Positions 36,480 through 43,977 of a DNA stretch of 64,000 nt are shown here, one piece after another. The DNA is from Streptomyces pseudovenezuelae (lineage in GTDB: Bacteria; Actinomycetota; Actinomycetes; Streptomycetales; Streptomycetaceae): positions 496,001 to 560,000 of the forward strand of contig NZ_JARXVH010000006.1 of the NCBI RefSeq assembly GCF_029892565.1, read 5' to 3'. The translations under genes were made by a program, and so were the position numbers. The first letter of the stretch is position 1, and each line of letters starts with the position of its first letter. The notes below the pieces were generated by a model that made no database searches, was not told the origin of the DNA, and was given only the letters and a program-made list of their open reading frames with translations.

Positions 36480-37499
36480 GTGTCGGGTATGTCGGCGGGC
36501 CGGTCAGCCGTGCGGATGGGACCCGCTGAGCTGGTGCAGGCGGCGGCCATGGCCCGCCGCTTCTACCTCGAGGGCAAGTCCAAGATCCAGATCGCGGAGG
36601 AGTTCGGCGTCAGCCGCTTCAAGGTGGCCCGGGTACTGGAGACCGCCCTCGAACGAGATCTCGTACGCATCGAGATCCGTGTCCCGGCCGAACTGGACGC
36701 CGAGCGCTCGGACGCGCTCCGCGCCCGCTACGGTCTCAGGCACGCCGTCGTGGTCGAGTCCCCGGCCGAACCCGACGAGTCGCCCGACCCCGAGAACCTC
36801 GGCGAGGTGGCCGCCGAACTGCTCGGCGAGCTGCTGAACGAGGGCGATGTGCTGGGCCTGGCCTGGGGCCGCTCCACCATCCACATGGCCGCGGCGCTGG
36901 ACCGGCTGCCGCCGTGCACGGTGGTGCAGTTGACGGGTGTGTACGACGCCGGGACCGCCGAGCGCGGTTCGGTGGAGGCGGTGCGTCGCGCGGCGCAGGT
37001 GGCCGGTGGCGACGCCCATCCCATCTACGCGCCGATGCTGCTGCCGGACGCGGCCACCGCGGAGGCGCTGCGTCACCAGACCGGGATCGCCCGGGCCTTC
37101 GAGTACTTCGACAAGGTCACGGTCGCCTGTGTCTCCATCGGCTCCTGGGAGGCCGGCATCTCGACGGTGCACGACATGCTCAGCGACGAGGAGCGGAGCC
37201 ACTACGCCTCGCTCGGTGTCGCCGCCGAGATGTCCGCGCACCTCTTCGACGCGCAAGGCCGCCGGGTCGGACGGGATCTCGGCGAGCGGTGCATCACGGT
37301 CAAGGCGGACCAGCTCCGGCGTATCCCCGAGGTCGTGGCGATCGCGGGCGGGGCGCGGAAGGCGGCCGCGATCGACGCGGTGCTGCGGTCCGGTCTGGTC
37401 ACCAGCCTGGTGACGGACACCTCGGCCGCGGACGTGCTGATGACCTCGGGGCCGCCCCCGAAGTCGGCGCTGAGCCGGACGGACCCGGATGGACCCTGA
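36480..37499 (+). CDS. SorC/DeoR-type sugar-binding transcriptional regulator
   Basis: 339 residues from GTG 36480, chosen because GAGGAG is six bases upstream; GTG 36456 or ATG 36489 are alternatives. The N-terminal HTH is in ARRFYLEGKSKIQIAEEFGV followed by SRFKVARVL. From about residue 80 comes the sugar-phosphate-binding domain with LGLAWGRSTIHMAAAL, VQLTGVYDAG and VVAIAGGARKAAAI. The place after rpe suggests sensing of a pentose or triose phosphate; the effector is not known. Confidence 0.9.
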   Translation: MSGMSAGRSAVRMGPAELVQAAAMARRFYLEGKSKIQIAEEFGVSRFKVARVLETALERDLVRIEIRVPAELDAERSDALRARYGLRHAVVVESPAEPDESPDPENLGEVAAELLGELLNEGDVLGLAWGRSTIHMAAALDRLPPCTVVQLTGVYDAGTAERGSVEAVRRAAQVAGGDAHPIYAPMLLPDAATAEALRHQTGIARAFEYFDKVTVACVSIGSWEAGISTVHDMLSDEERSHYASLGVAAEMSAHLFDAQGRRVGRDLGERCITVKADQLRRIPEVVAIAGGARKAAAIDAVLRSGLVTSLVTDTSAADVLMTSGPPPKSALSRTDPDGP

Positions 37500-37533
37500 C
37501 AGGCCCTGACGCAGGTCACTGGACAGGTCATGC

Positions 37534-37580
37534 GGGGACGGGCGGGGCGGCATCGGTGAGATGCCGCCCCGCCCGTCCCC
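37534..37580. terminator. Bidirectional terminator
   Basis: A perfect 20-bp stem (37534-37553 with 37561-37580) and a 7-base loop lie between the convergent SorC regulator and GyrB-like genes. Confidence 0.9.
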
Positions 37581-37613
37581 TGTCTGCTGCTGCGCGTGCT
37601 CGTCCGCCGCGGT

Positions 37614-38825
37614 TCAGTTCTGGCGGCAGTCGTGGTGGTAGTCCTGGCTGCGGTCCCGGACCAGCTCTTCGATGATCCTCGCCGCCCGGTCCGGGTGTTC
37701 CTCGAACCAGGTGCCGAGATGTTCTTGGACGGCTTCTCCGACGCAGGCGCGCACCTCGGTGTTGGCCAGCAACTCCCGTGTGGCGCCGCGGAATTCGACT
37801 TGGTCGAGCTTCACCGAGACGACAGCCGTGAGGCCCTCGCCGATCTGGTCGGCCCTGGGATCGGGGTCCGTCGCCATCAGCAGCCCCAGCTTCCGCGCGT
37901 AAGCGGTCACCACGGCCGCAATTCCGTCGCGGAAGCCGTCCACGTGCGGGCCGCCCTCGCGCGTGGCCCGGCTGTTGGCGAAGCCGCGCACCCGTTCCTC
38001 GCGCAAGCTGCCCCACCGGAAGCCACCCCACAGGAGGGCGACCTCCATCGTCCCCGCCATCCGCGGGTCCTCCCGTTCGAAGCCGATGACGTCCGCGAGC
38101 ACGCCCACGCCCGTCTCCGCGTCGAGAGCGGACACGAAGTCCCTTACGCCCTCCGGGAATTGGAACCGCACCGACCGTGGTCCTCCCGCCGGGCGTTCGT
38201 CGGTCAGTGAGGTCTCCAGGCCCCGGTTGAGGAAGGCCAACTGCCGCAGGCGCTCCGCCAGCACGGCGAACGAGATCCGCGTCGTCTCGAAGATCTCGAT
38301 GTCGGGCCAGAAGGCGATGATCGTCCCGTTTCCGGTCGCCGGGCCCACGGTGGTGGGCGGGGCGAGGGCGACGCCGCGCGCGTACTCCTGGAACCGTTGG
38401 GTCCCCTCGCGCCGCACTTCGGCCGTCAGCCGGCTCGACAGGGCGTTGACGACGAAGAGCCCTACGCTGACAGGGGCCACGGACACGATGTGTCGGCCAC
38501 TGGGCTCGGGCCCGAAGGGGTGGACGGTCAGCAGGGCTTCCAGTCCCTGGCCATCGATGTCCCCGGCGATTCCGTCCTCGAAGGGAACTCCCGGCCCGTC
38601 ATCGGCGACCCGCACACCGCCGTCGGGCGTGAGCGTGACGTCTACGCTGCCGGCACCTGTGGCCAGGACCGTGTTCACCGCTTGACCGACGGCCTCGAAC
38701 ACCATGTGCTGCGGGCCGCGTTCGCCGGTCGACCCGATATACATCCCGGGCCGCTTACGCACGGCCTCCAGCCCCTCCAGAACCTCGATCCGGGCAGCCT
38801 CGTACCCCGTGCCATCCCCACTCAC
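37614..38825 (-). CDS. Degenerate GyrB-like GHKL protein without topoisomerase domain
   Basis: 403 residues from GTG 38825, chosen because GGGAGGGG is five bases upstream. It opens like GyrB (YEAARIEVLEGLEAVRKRPG and MYIGSTGERG) and continues through the transducer domain but stops before TOPRIM. The ATP site is altered: Glu44 is kept, but the Mg-binding Asn of VDNA is Gln48 (VFEAVGQA), and the glycine-rich lid GGLHGVG is replaced by APVSVGLF. It probably binds ATP weakly or not at all. It is not a gyrase subunit by itself; it may be a gyrase modulator or a repurposed GHKL protein. No gyrA-like gene is nearby. Confidence 0.8.
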   Translation of the reverse strand: MSGDGTGYEAARIEVLEGLEAVRKRPGMYIGSTGERGPQHMVFEAVGQAVNTVLATGAGSVDVTLTPDGGVRVADDGPGVPFEDGIAGDIDGQGLEALLTVHPFGPEPSGRHIVSVAPVSVGLFVVNALSSRLTAEVRREGTQRFQEYARGVALAPPTTVGPATGNGTIIAFWPDIEIFETTRISFAVLAERLRQLAFLNRGLETSLTDERPAGGPRSVRFQFPEGVRDFVSALDAETGVGVLADVIGFEREDPRMAGTMEVALLWGGFRWGSLREERVRGFANSRATREGGPHVDGFRDGIAAVVTAYARKLGLLMATDPDPRADQIGEGLTAVVSVKLDQVEFRGATRELLANTEVRACVGEAVQEHLGTWFEEHPDRAARIIEELVRDRSQDYHHDCRQN

Positions 38826-39167
38826 GAAAACCCCTCCCATGGCGTCCGGCAGATGTCCCCACCCTAGGAGAAATCCAGGAAAACGCCAGGTCAGAGCCAT
38901 TTTCGCGAGGGCGTTGGCGGGCGGGTGAGGGTCCGTCAGGGGGTGCTCGGAACAGGCGGCACGCACAAGGTCCGTCGTCCTTCCGGGGGCCCACTCAGGC
39001 TGCGCACGACCCCGTTCGGGGCGTCGCTGAGGTCACTAATTCTGTCCAGCACGGGGGTTCGAGTTGTCGCCGGTGACGGTGGCTGAGGGGCCGGAGGTGC
39101 GTTCTGGGGCTTCGCGTACGTATGAACAATCGCCGGGCGACAACCCGGCTCGACGCAGGGAGAGTCC
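38826..39167. other. Gene-free stretch between two divergent genes
   Basis: No coding signal recognised. On the minus strand CTGGCG, 17 bases, TAGGGT (about 38860-38905) could be the promoter of the GyrB-like gene. The plus-strand part should hold the promoter of the gene at 39168; no clear hexamers stand out. Confidence 0.35.
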
Positions 39168-39497
39168 ATGTACGGGGAAGAAGCCGCGAAGACCCGCTTC
39201 GCTCAATGGCTGCTGTGCCACGCCCGGTTGGCCGGGTACGACGTCGAGGCCGCCGGCATGCGTGCGACGCTCCTGATCGTCACGTCGATGGCTCTGTCCG
39301 GGGGCCTGGACGCCGCGATCACGGTGAGCATGGCGGCGGGACTCGCCGTCACCCCACAGGAGTTGACCGACGCCTACACCGACGAGATGCACGAGTTCCT
39401 CCACATGAGACGGGCGTCCGAACTCGCGGACCTGCGATCCCATCCCGACCTGGCCGGCCTGGAGGAGACGCTCGACAGCATCGACCGCACCGCGTAG
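39168..39497 (+). CDS. Small hypothetical protein
   Basis: 109 residues, ATG 39168 with AGGGAGAG upstream. Predicted mostly helical: EEAAKTRFAQWLLCHARLAG, a moderately hydrophobic middle (TLLIVTSMALSGGLDAAITV) and an acidic C-terminus. No family recognised. It is convergent with the PLP enzyme gene, whose stop is 45 bases away. Confidence 0.7.
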   Translation: MYGEEAAKTRFAQWLLCHARLAGYDVEAAGMRATLLIVTSMALSGGLDAAITVSMAAGLAVTPQELTDAYTDEMHEFLHMRRASELADLRSHPDLAGLEETLDSIDRTA

Positions 39498-39542
39498 GGG
39501 CGCGCCGGTGCGGTGCCGCCGCGCTCCCTCCGGAGGCCGCGC

Positions 39543-40637
39543 TCAGGTGTTCGCCCCCCGAGCCGTCACCTCCCAGCGGTCGACCACCTCGCCGTTCCGA
39601 GCGACCAGCAGCTCGTCGGCGAGATTCACCGGCGTGCAGACGTGGTTGGGGACAACTGCCACCAACATCCCCAGACTTGGCCCCCGGACGCCCTCCGGGA
39701 GGCGGACGACCGCGTGGTGCTCCCACATCCCCGTGATGGTGGCCTGCGGGAACTCGGGCAGGTAGCCGTAGCCCGTCACCGAGGGCGAGGTGTCGGCGCC
39801 GAGGACCTTGGTGCCGACGTCCAGGACGAAGCGGTCGGCGGCGGGGGTGCTGATCACCGTTGCCGCGGCGACCAGGGCGAGGTCCTCCGACGTGCAGCTG
39901 CCGATGGCCAGTTGGGCGGCGTCGTTGAAGACGTAGACACCGGGGCGCAGTTCGTCGACCGTGCCCGGCCGCCAGCGGCCCGCCGTCGGGGTCGAGCCGC
40001 CGCTGATCACGCGGATATCAAGTCCCAGGTCCCGCAGGACCTGTGCGGCCTCGCTCAATGTGCGCTCCTCGTCCCGCGCGGCCCGCTCCCGTGCCTGCGG
40101 GTGGTGACCGTAGCCGTGGCCGGGGAACGTGAACACGCCGACGACGTCGAGGCCCGCGTCGGCTGCCGCCTTGCCCACTCCGCCGACGGCGTGCGGCGGC
40201 ACTCCGGTGCGATGGGTTCCGCTGTCGACCTCGATGAGTGCCTCGACCGGTCGCGCGCTGCCGCGTACGGCGTCCCCCAACCGTTGCGCGCCCTCGACCG
40301 ACTCGACGCCGACCCGCAAGGCGACCTCGTCCGCCAACCGGCGGGTCCGTCGCGCCTTGTCCGCGTCGAGCCAGACGGGGTAGGCGATGAACAGGTCGTC
40401 CACGCCGGCCCGGGCGAACGCCTCGGCCTCACTGATCGTCGCCACCGACAACCCGCGTGCGCCGGCCCGGAGTTGGCGGTCGGCGATCTGCGCGCACTTG
40501 TGGGTCTTGGCGTGCGGACGCAGGGTGAATCCCTGGGACCGGGAAGCTTCGGCCATCCGTGAGATGTTTCTGTCCAGGACATCCGGATCGACCACGAGCG
40601 CCGGCGTGGTCAGTCCGTCCGGCAGCGGTATCGCCAT
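39543..40637 (-). CDS. D-threonine aldolase / D-serine dehydratase-like PLP enzyme
   Basis: 364 residues from ATG 40637 with GGGAGG seven bases upstream. Fold-type III alanine-racemase barrel: the PLP lysine is in LRPHAKTHK near residue 40. VATISEAEAFARAGVDDLFI and FTFPGHGYGH follow, and the C-terminal metal site is in VPNHVCTPVN. Members cleave D-threonine or deaminate D-serine. Substrate cannot be told from sequence. Divergent from the barstar gene. Confidence 0.85.
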   Translation of the reverse strand: MAIPLPDGLTTPALVVDPDVLDRNISRMAEASRSQGFTLRPHAKTHKCAQIADRQLRAGARGLSVATISEAEAFARAGVDDLFIAYPVWLDADKARRTRRLADEVALRVGVESVEGAQRLGDAVRGSARPVEALIEVDSGTHRTGVPPHAVGGVGKAAADAGLDVVGVFTFPGHGYGHHPQARERAARDEERTLSEAAQVLRDLGLDIRVISGGSTPTAGRWRPGTVDELRPGVYVFNDAAQLAIGSCTSEDLALVAAATVISTPAADRFVLDVGTKVLGADTSPSVTGYGYLPEFPQATITGMWEHHAVVRLPEGVRGPSLGMLVAVVPNHVCTPVNLADELLVARNGEVVDRWEVTARGANT

Positions 40638-40691
40638 CACTTGCCTCCCACCATGGACCAGGTTGAGATGATCATGGCAGGTTCGCCGACC

Positions 40692-40746
40692 GGGATACAG
40701 GGCTGGGAGCTGAGGGCAGGGGTACAGGGCTGCGGGCCGGGATACA
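40692..40746. repeat. Three spaced GGG(A/G)TACA repeats in a divergent promoter region
   Basis: GGGATACAGGGCTG (from 40692), GGGGTACAGGGCTG (from 40719) and GGGATACAAC (from 40739) lie between the divergent aldolase and barstar genes. They may be regulator sites or a decayed tandem duplication. Confidence 0.45.
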
Positions 40747-40789
40747 ACTACTCCGATGATCACCACAACTCGTTCAGGGCGGTACTGAG

Positions 40790-41101
40790 ATGACGGAACT
40801 GACGGTCACGGTCGACCTCGAAGGGGTCACCGACAAGGCGGGCCTGATGGACCGGTGCGCCCGCGCCCTGGAGCTGCCCGACTGGTTCGGCCGCAACTGG
40901 GACGCCCTCGCCGACAGCCTCTCCGACCACACCGTCTGGCCCGCGGACGCCGTCGAGCAGGGGCTCCTGATCGTCGTACGGAACTGGCGACCGTATGCCG
41001 AGGCGCGGCCCGGCGAGTGGCGGACCGCGCTCGACGTCTTCGGTGAGGCGGTGGACCGGACGCCGGCGCTTTCTGTGGTGCTCGCCCTCGGCGGGGCCTA
41101 G
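40790..41101 (+). CDS. Barstar-family protein (ribonuclease inhibitor)
   Basis: 103 residues, ATG 40790. Barstar fold: DLEGVTDKAGLMDRCARALE, then PDWFGRNWDALADSLSD, the conserved helix that plugs the barnase active site (Tyr/Trp/Asp region), and a closing LSVVLALGGA strand. Barstars bind secreted guanyl-specific ribonucleases. No ribonuclease gene is adjacent, so it is an orphan immunity-type protein here. Confidence 0.9.
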   Translation: MTELTVTVDLEGVTDKAGLMDRCARALELPDWFGRNWDALADSLSDHTVWPADAVEQGLLIVVRNWRPYAEARPGEWRTALDVFGEAVDRTPALSVVLALGGA

Positions 41102-41270
41102 CCGGTGCGCGTCGGAAAGTGCTTGGAGGTTCCTCCGAATGCGGCGCTGACCTGCCTGGACGATGCTCCCGGGCAGCGCATTCCGGTCGCCGTGGGACAA
41201 TGAAGTACGTGCTCCTCCCCCTGGCTGACCTGTCCGGGGACCACCTCTGATCGACTGGGATGTGCAGCAC

Positions 41271-42710
41271 GTGCGTTTCCTCAACGACATCCAGCCCCCG
41301 TACGACCTGACGTACGACGACGTCTTCATGGTCCCGAGCCGCAGCGCCGTCGGCTCGCGGCAGGGCGTGGACCTCAGCTCCCCGGACGGCACGGGCACCA
41401 CGATCCCGCTGGTCGTCGCGAACATGACCGCGATCGCCGGCCGGCGCATGGCCGAGACCGTGGCCCGGCGGGGTGGGCTCGTGGTCATTCCGCAGGACAT
41501 CCCGATCGAGGTCGTCACCGACGTCGTCTCCTGGGTGAAGAGCCGGCACCACGTCCTCGACACGCCGATCATCCTCAGCCCGCACCAGACCGTCGCCGAC
41601 GCGCTGGCCCTGCTGCCCAAGCGCGCGCACAACGCCGGTGTCGTCGTGGACGAGGAGCAGCGGCCGGTCGGTGTGGTGACCGACGCCGACCTGACCGGTG
41701 TGGACCGCTTCACGCAGCTCGGCGTGGTCATGTCCCGCGACCTGCTGCTGCTCGACGCGGACATCGACCCGGGCGAGGCCTTCAGCCGGCTCGACGCGGC
41801 GAACAGGCGGTACGCGCCGGCGGTCGACAAGGACGGCCGGCTCGCCGGCATCCTCACCCGCAAGGGCGCCCTGCGCGCCACGCTCTACACGCCCGCCACC
41901 GACGCGAACGGCAGGCTGCGCATCGCCGCCGCCGTCGGCATCAACGGCGACTTCGTGCAGAAGGCCAAGCAGCTGCTGGACGCGGGCGTCGACACGCTCG
42001 TCATCGACACGGCCCACGGCCACCAGGAGTCGATGATCAGCGCGATCAAGCAGGTACGCGCCCTCGACCCGCAGGTCCCGATCGCGGCCGGCAACATCGT
42101 CGCCGCGGAGGGGGTCCGGGATCTGATCGAGGCGGGCGCCGACATCATCAAGGTCGGGGTCGGCCCGGGTGCCATGTGCACCACCCGGATGATGACCGGC
42201 GTCGGCCGGCCGCAGTTCTCCGCGGTGCTGGAGTGCGCGGCCGAGGCGAAGAAGTACGGCAAGCACGTGTGGGCCGACGGCGGTGTCCGCCACCCGCGTG
42301 ACGTCGCCATGGCGCTGGCCGCCGGGGCGTCGAACGTGATGATCGGCTCCTGGTTCGCGGGCACCTACGAGTCGCCGGGCGATCTCCAGCAGGACGCCAA
42401 CGGGCGGCTCTACAAGGAGTCGTTCGGCATGGCGTCCGCGCGCGCCGTGCGCAACCGCACCTCGGACGAGTCGGCGTACGACCGGGCCCGCAAGGCGCTG
42501 TTCGAGGAGGGCATCTCCACCTCCCGCATGTTCCTCGACCCGGCCCGCCCGGGCGTCGAGGACCTGATCGACTCGATCATCGCGGGCGTCCGCTCCTCCT
42601 GCACATACGCCGGCGCGGGCTCCCTGGAGGAGTTCGCCGAGAAGGCGGTCGTCGGCATCCAGAGCGCGGCCGGCTACGCGGAGGGCAAGCCGCTGCACGC
42701 CAGCTGGTGA
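41271..42710 (+). CDS. guaB1: GuaB1-type GMP reductase (IMPDH-family, with CBS pair)
   Basis: 479 residues from GTG 41271 (MRFLNDIQPPYDLTYDDVFM); GTG 41262 is a less likely start. The TIM barrel is split by a CBS pair (about 95-205). The catalytic loop reads VGVGPGAMCTTRMMTGVGRP, whereas IMPDH has GSICTTR, followed by WADGGVRHPRDVAMALAAG. From memory, mycobacterial GuaB1 with this architecture is a GMP reductase controlled through its CBS domains, not an IMP dehydrogenase. Often annotated as IMPDH family. Confidence 0.88.
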   Translation: MRFLNDIQPPYDLTYDDVFMVPSRSAVGSRQGVDLSSPDGTGTTIPLVVANMTAIAGRRMAETVARRGGLVVIPQDIPIEVVTDVVSWVKSRHHVLDTPIILSPHQTVADALALLPKRAHNAGVVVDEEQRPVGVVTDADLTGVDRFTQLGVVMSRDLLLLDADIDPGEAFSRLDAANRRYAPAVDKDGRLAGILTRKGALRATLYTPATDANGRLRIAAAVGINGDFVQKAKQLLDAGVDTLVIDTAHGHQESMISAIKQVRALDPQVPIAAGNIVAAEGVRDLIEAGADIIKVGVGPGAMCTTRMMTGVGRPQFSAVLECAAEAKKYGKHVWADGGVRHPRDVAMALAAGASNVMIGSWFAGTYESPGDLQQDANGRLYKESFGMASARAVRNRTSDESAYDRARKALFEEGISTSRMFLDPARPGVEDLIDSIIAGVRSSCTYAGAGSLEEFAEKAVVGIQSAAGYAEGKPLHASW

Positions 42711-42725
42711 CTCAAGTCCTTTGCT

Positions 42726-42755
42726 GATGGCCTCCGTTGAATGGCGGGGGCCATC
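42726..42755 (+). terminator. Terminator after guaB1
   Basis: GATGGCCTCCG pairs with CGGGGGCCATC (11 bp with one G-U) around an 8-base loop, 16 bases after the stop. Confidence 0.7.
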
Positions 42756-42809
42756 GGTGTGTCCGGGGACGGCGGGGACGGGGTTGGGGCGCGGACTCGG
42801 AGATGGCGC

Positions 42810-42841
42810 GTCAAGCCCTCTTGACGTCAAGTCTGCTTGAC
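42810..42841. promoter_or_regulatory. Tandem palindromic operator of the small HTH gene
   Basis: Two adjacent copies of GTCAAG-N4-CTTGAC (42810-42825 and 42826-42841), giving four half-sites. It ends 14 bases before the start codon. The related gene at 29899 has a similar GTCAA-N7-TTGAC site. Confidence 0.7.
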
Positions 42842-42855
42842 GCAATCGTGGGGTC

Positions 42856-43236
42856 ATGACGACACCGCAGAGCATCGAGCCGCAACACACGCTCCTCACC
42901 GCCGTCGCCCGCCTCGACGACCTGCGTATCCGCGAGTCCCTGGGGCCCGAGGATCTCGAACGGGCCGAGTTGCTCGAACTGCTCGCACTGAGCGAGGTCG
43001 TGGCCCAGAAGGCCGCGTACGGGCGGCAGTTGACGGTTCGGGCGGCTCGGGAGGCCGGGGCCTCCTGGTCGCAGATCGGGGCCGCGCTCGGCACCAGCAA
43101 GCAGGCCGCGTGGGAGGCGCACACGCGGTGGATCGACGTGCAGGAGGCGGCGCACGGGCGGCCCGGGCAGATGGGGTTCGACGCGGACGACGCGGCCGCG
43201 GCGCGGGCCCTCGCGGGGGAGCCGGACGGGCGCTGA
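42856..43236 (+). CDS. Small HTH DNA-binding protein, paralogue of the one at 29899
   Basis: 126 residues, ATG 42856. N-terminal helices (TLLTAVARLDDLRIRESL, RAELLELLALSEVVAQKAAY) are followed by an HTH in AGASWSQIGAALGTSKQAAW at about 68-87, then HTRWIDVQEA and an Ala/Asp-rich tail. The tandem palindrome immediately upstream overlaps the probable promoter, pointing to autorepression. Target genes unknown. Confidence 0.88.
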   Translation: MTTPQSIEPQHTLLTAVARLDDLRIRESLGPEDLERAELLELLALSEVVAQKAAYGRQLTVRAAREAGASWSQIGAALGTSKQAAWEAHTRWIDVQEAAHGRPGQMGFDADDAAAARALAGEPDGR

Positions 43237-43341
43237 GCCGGGTGGCCCGCGGAGTTCGAAGGGCCGCCGAGGGCGTGTTCTACTTCGTATACGGCCATCG
43301 CCGCTCCCGAACCGCGCCACCCGAGAAGTGACCAACCCACT

Positions 43342-43794
43342 GTGCTGAACGATCTCGACGAACGCATCGTGCACGCCCTCGCCGAGGACGCCCGTCGCTC
43401 CTACGCGGACATCGGGCAGCTGATCGGCCTGTCGGCGCCCGCCGTGAAGCGGCGCGTGGACCGGCTGCGGGCCACCGGCGCCATCACCGGTTTCACCGTG
43501 CGGGTGGACCCGGCGGCGCTGGGCTGGGAGACCGAGGGGTTCGTCGAGATCTACTGTCGGCCCAACACCTCGCCGGAGACCATCCAGCGGGGCCTGGAGC
43601 GCTACCAGGAGGTCGTGGCCGCCTCGACCGTCACCGGCGACGCGGACGCCGTCGTGCAGGTCTTCGCCTCCGACATGCGGCACTTCGAGCGGGTCCTGGA
43701 ACGGATCGCCGGGGAGCCGTTCGTCGAGCGCACCAAGTCGGTGCTGGTGCTGTCACCGCTGCTGCGCCGCTTCTCGTCGGGCTCGCCCACGTAG
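43342..43794 (+). CDS. Lrp/AsnC-family transcriptional regulator
   Basis: 150 residues from GTG 43342. N-terminal HTH: LDERIVHALAEDARRSYADI, LIGLSAPAVKRRVDRLRATG. The RAM ligand domain has VVAASTVTGDADAVVQVFA, the Gly-Asp turn typical of effector binding. These proteins sense amino acids as octamers. The neighbouring MFS gene is a candidate target. The stop codon lies in a 24-bp tandem repeat. Confidence 0.95.
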   Translation: MLNDLDERIVHALAEDARRSYADIGQLIGLSAPAVKRRVDRLRATGAITGFTVRVDPAALGWETEGFVEIYCRPNTSPETIQRGLERYQEVVAASTVTGDADAVVQVFASDMRHFERVLERIAGEPFVERTKSVLVLSPLLRRFSSGSPT

Positions 43795-43860
43795 TCCCAG
43801 GCCTGTCTGCTGACGTAGTCCCCGACCTGTCCGCCGACGTAATCCCCGGACGGATCCGCC
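43789..43860. repeat. 24-bp tandem repeat, three copies
   Basis: Copies start at 43789, 43813 and 43837, each beginning ACGTAGTCCC or ACGTAATCCC, with exact 24-base spacing. The first contains the last codon and stop of the Lrp gene. Copies 1 and 2 share most bases; copy 3 has diverged. Confidence 0.7.
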
Positions 43861-43977
43861 CGGCGTGTCTACCATCGGTGACATGACCTGGCGACATTGA
43901 TCCACCAGCCGTGCCTCCCGAGGACCGCCTCGGACGCCGTACCCCCGGCATCCGATCCGTCCTTGCGGGAAGGCCTC

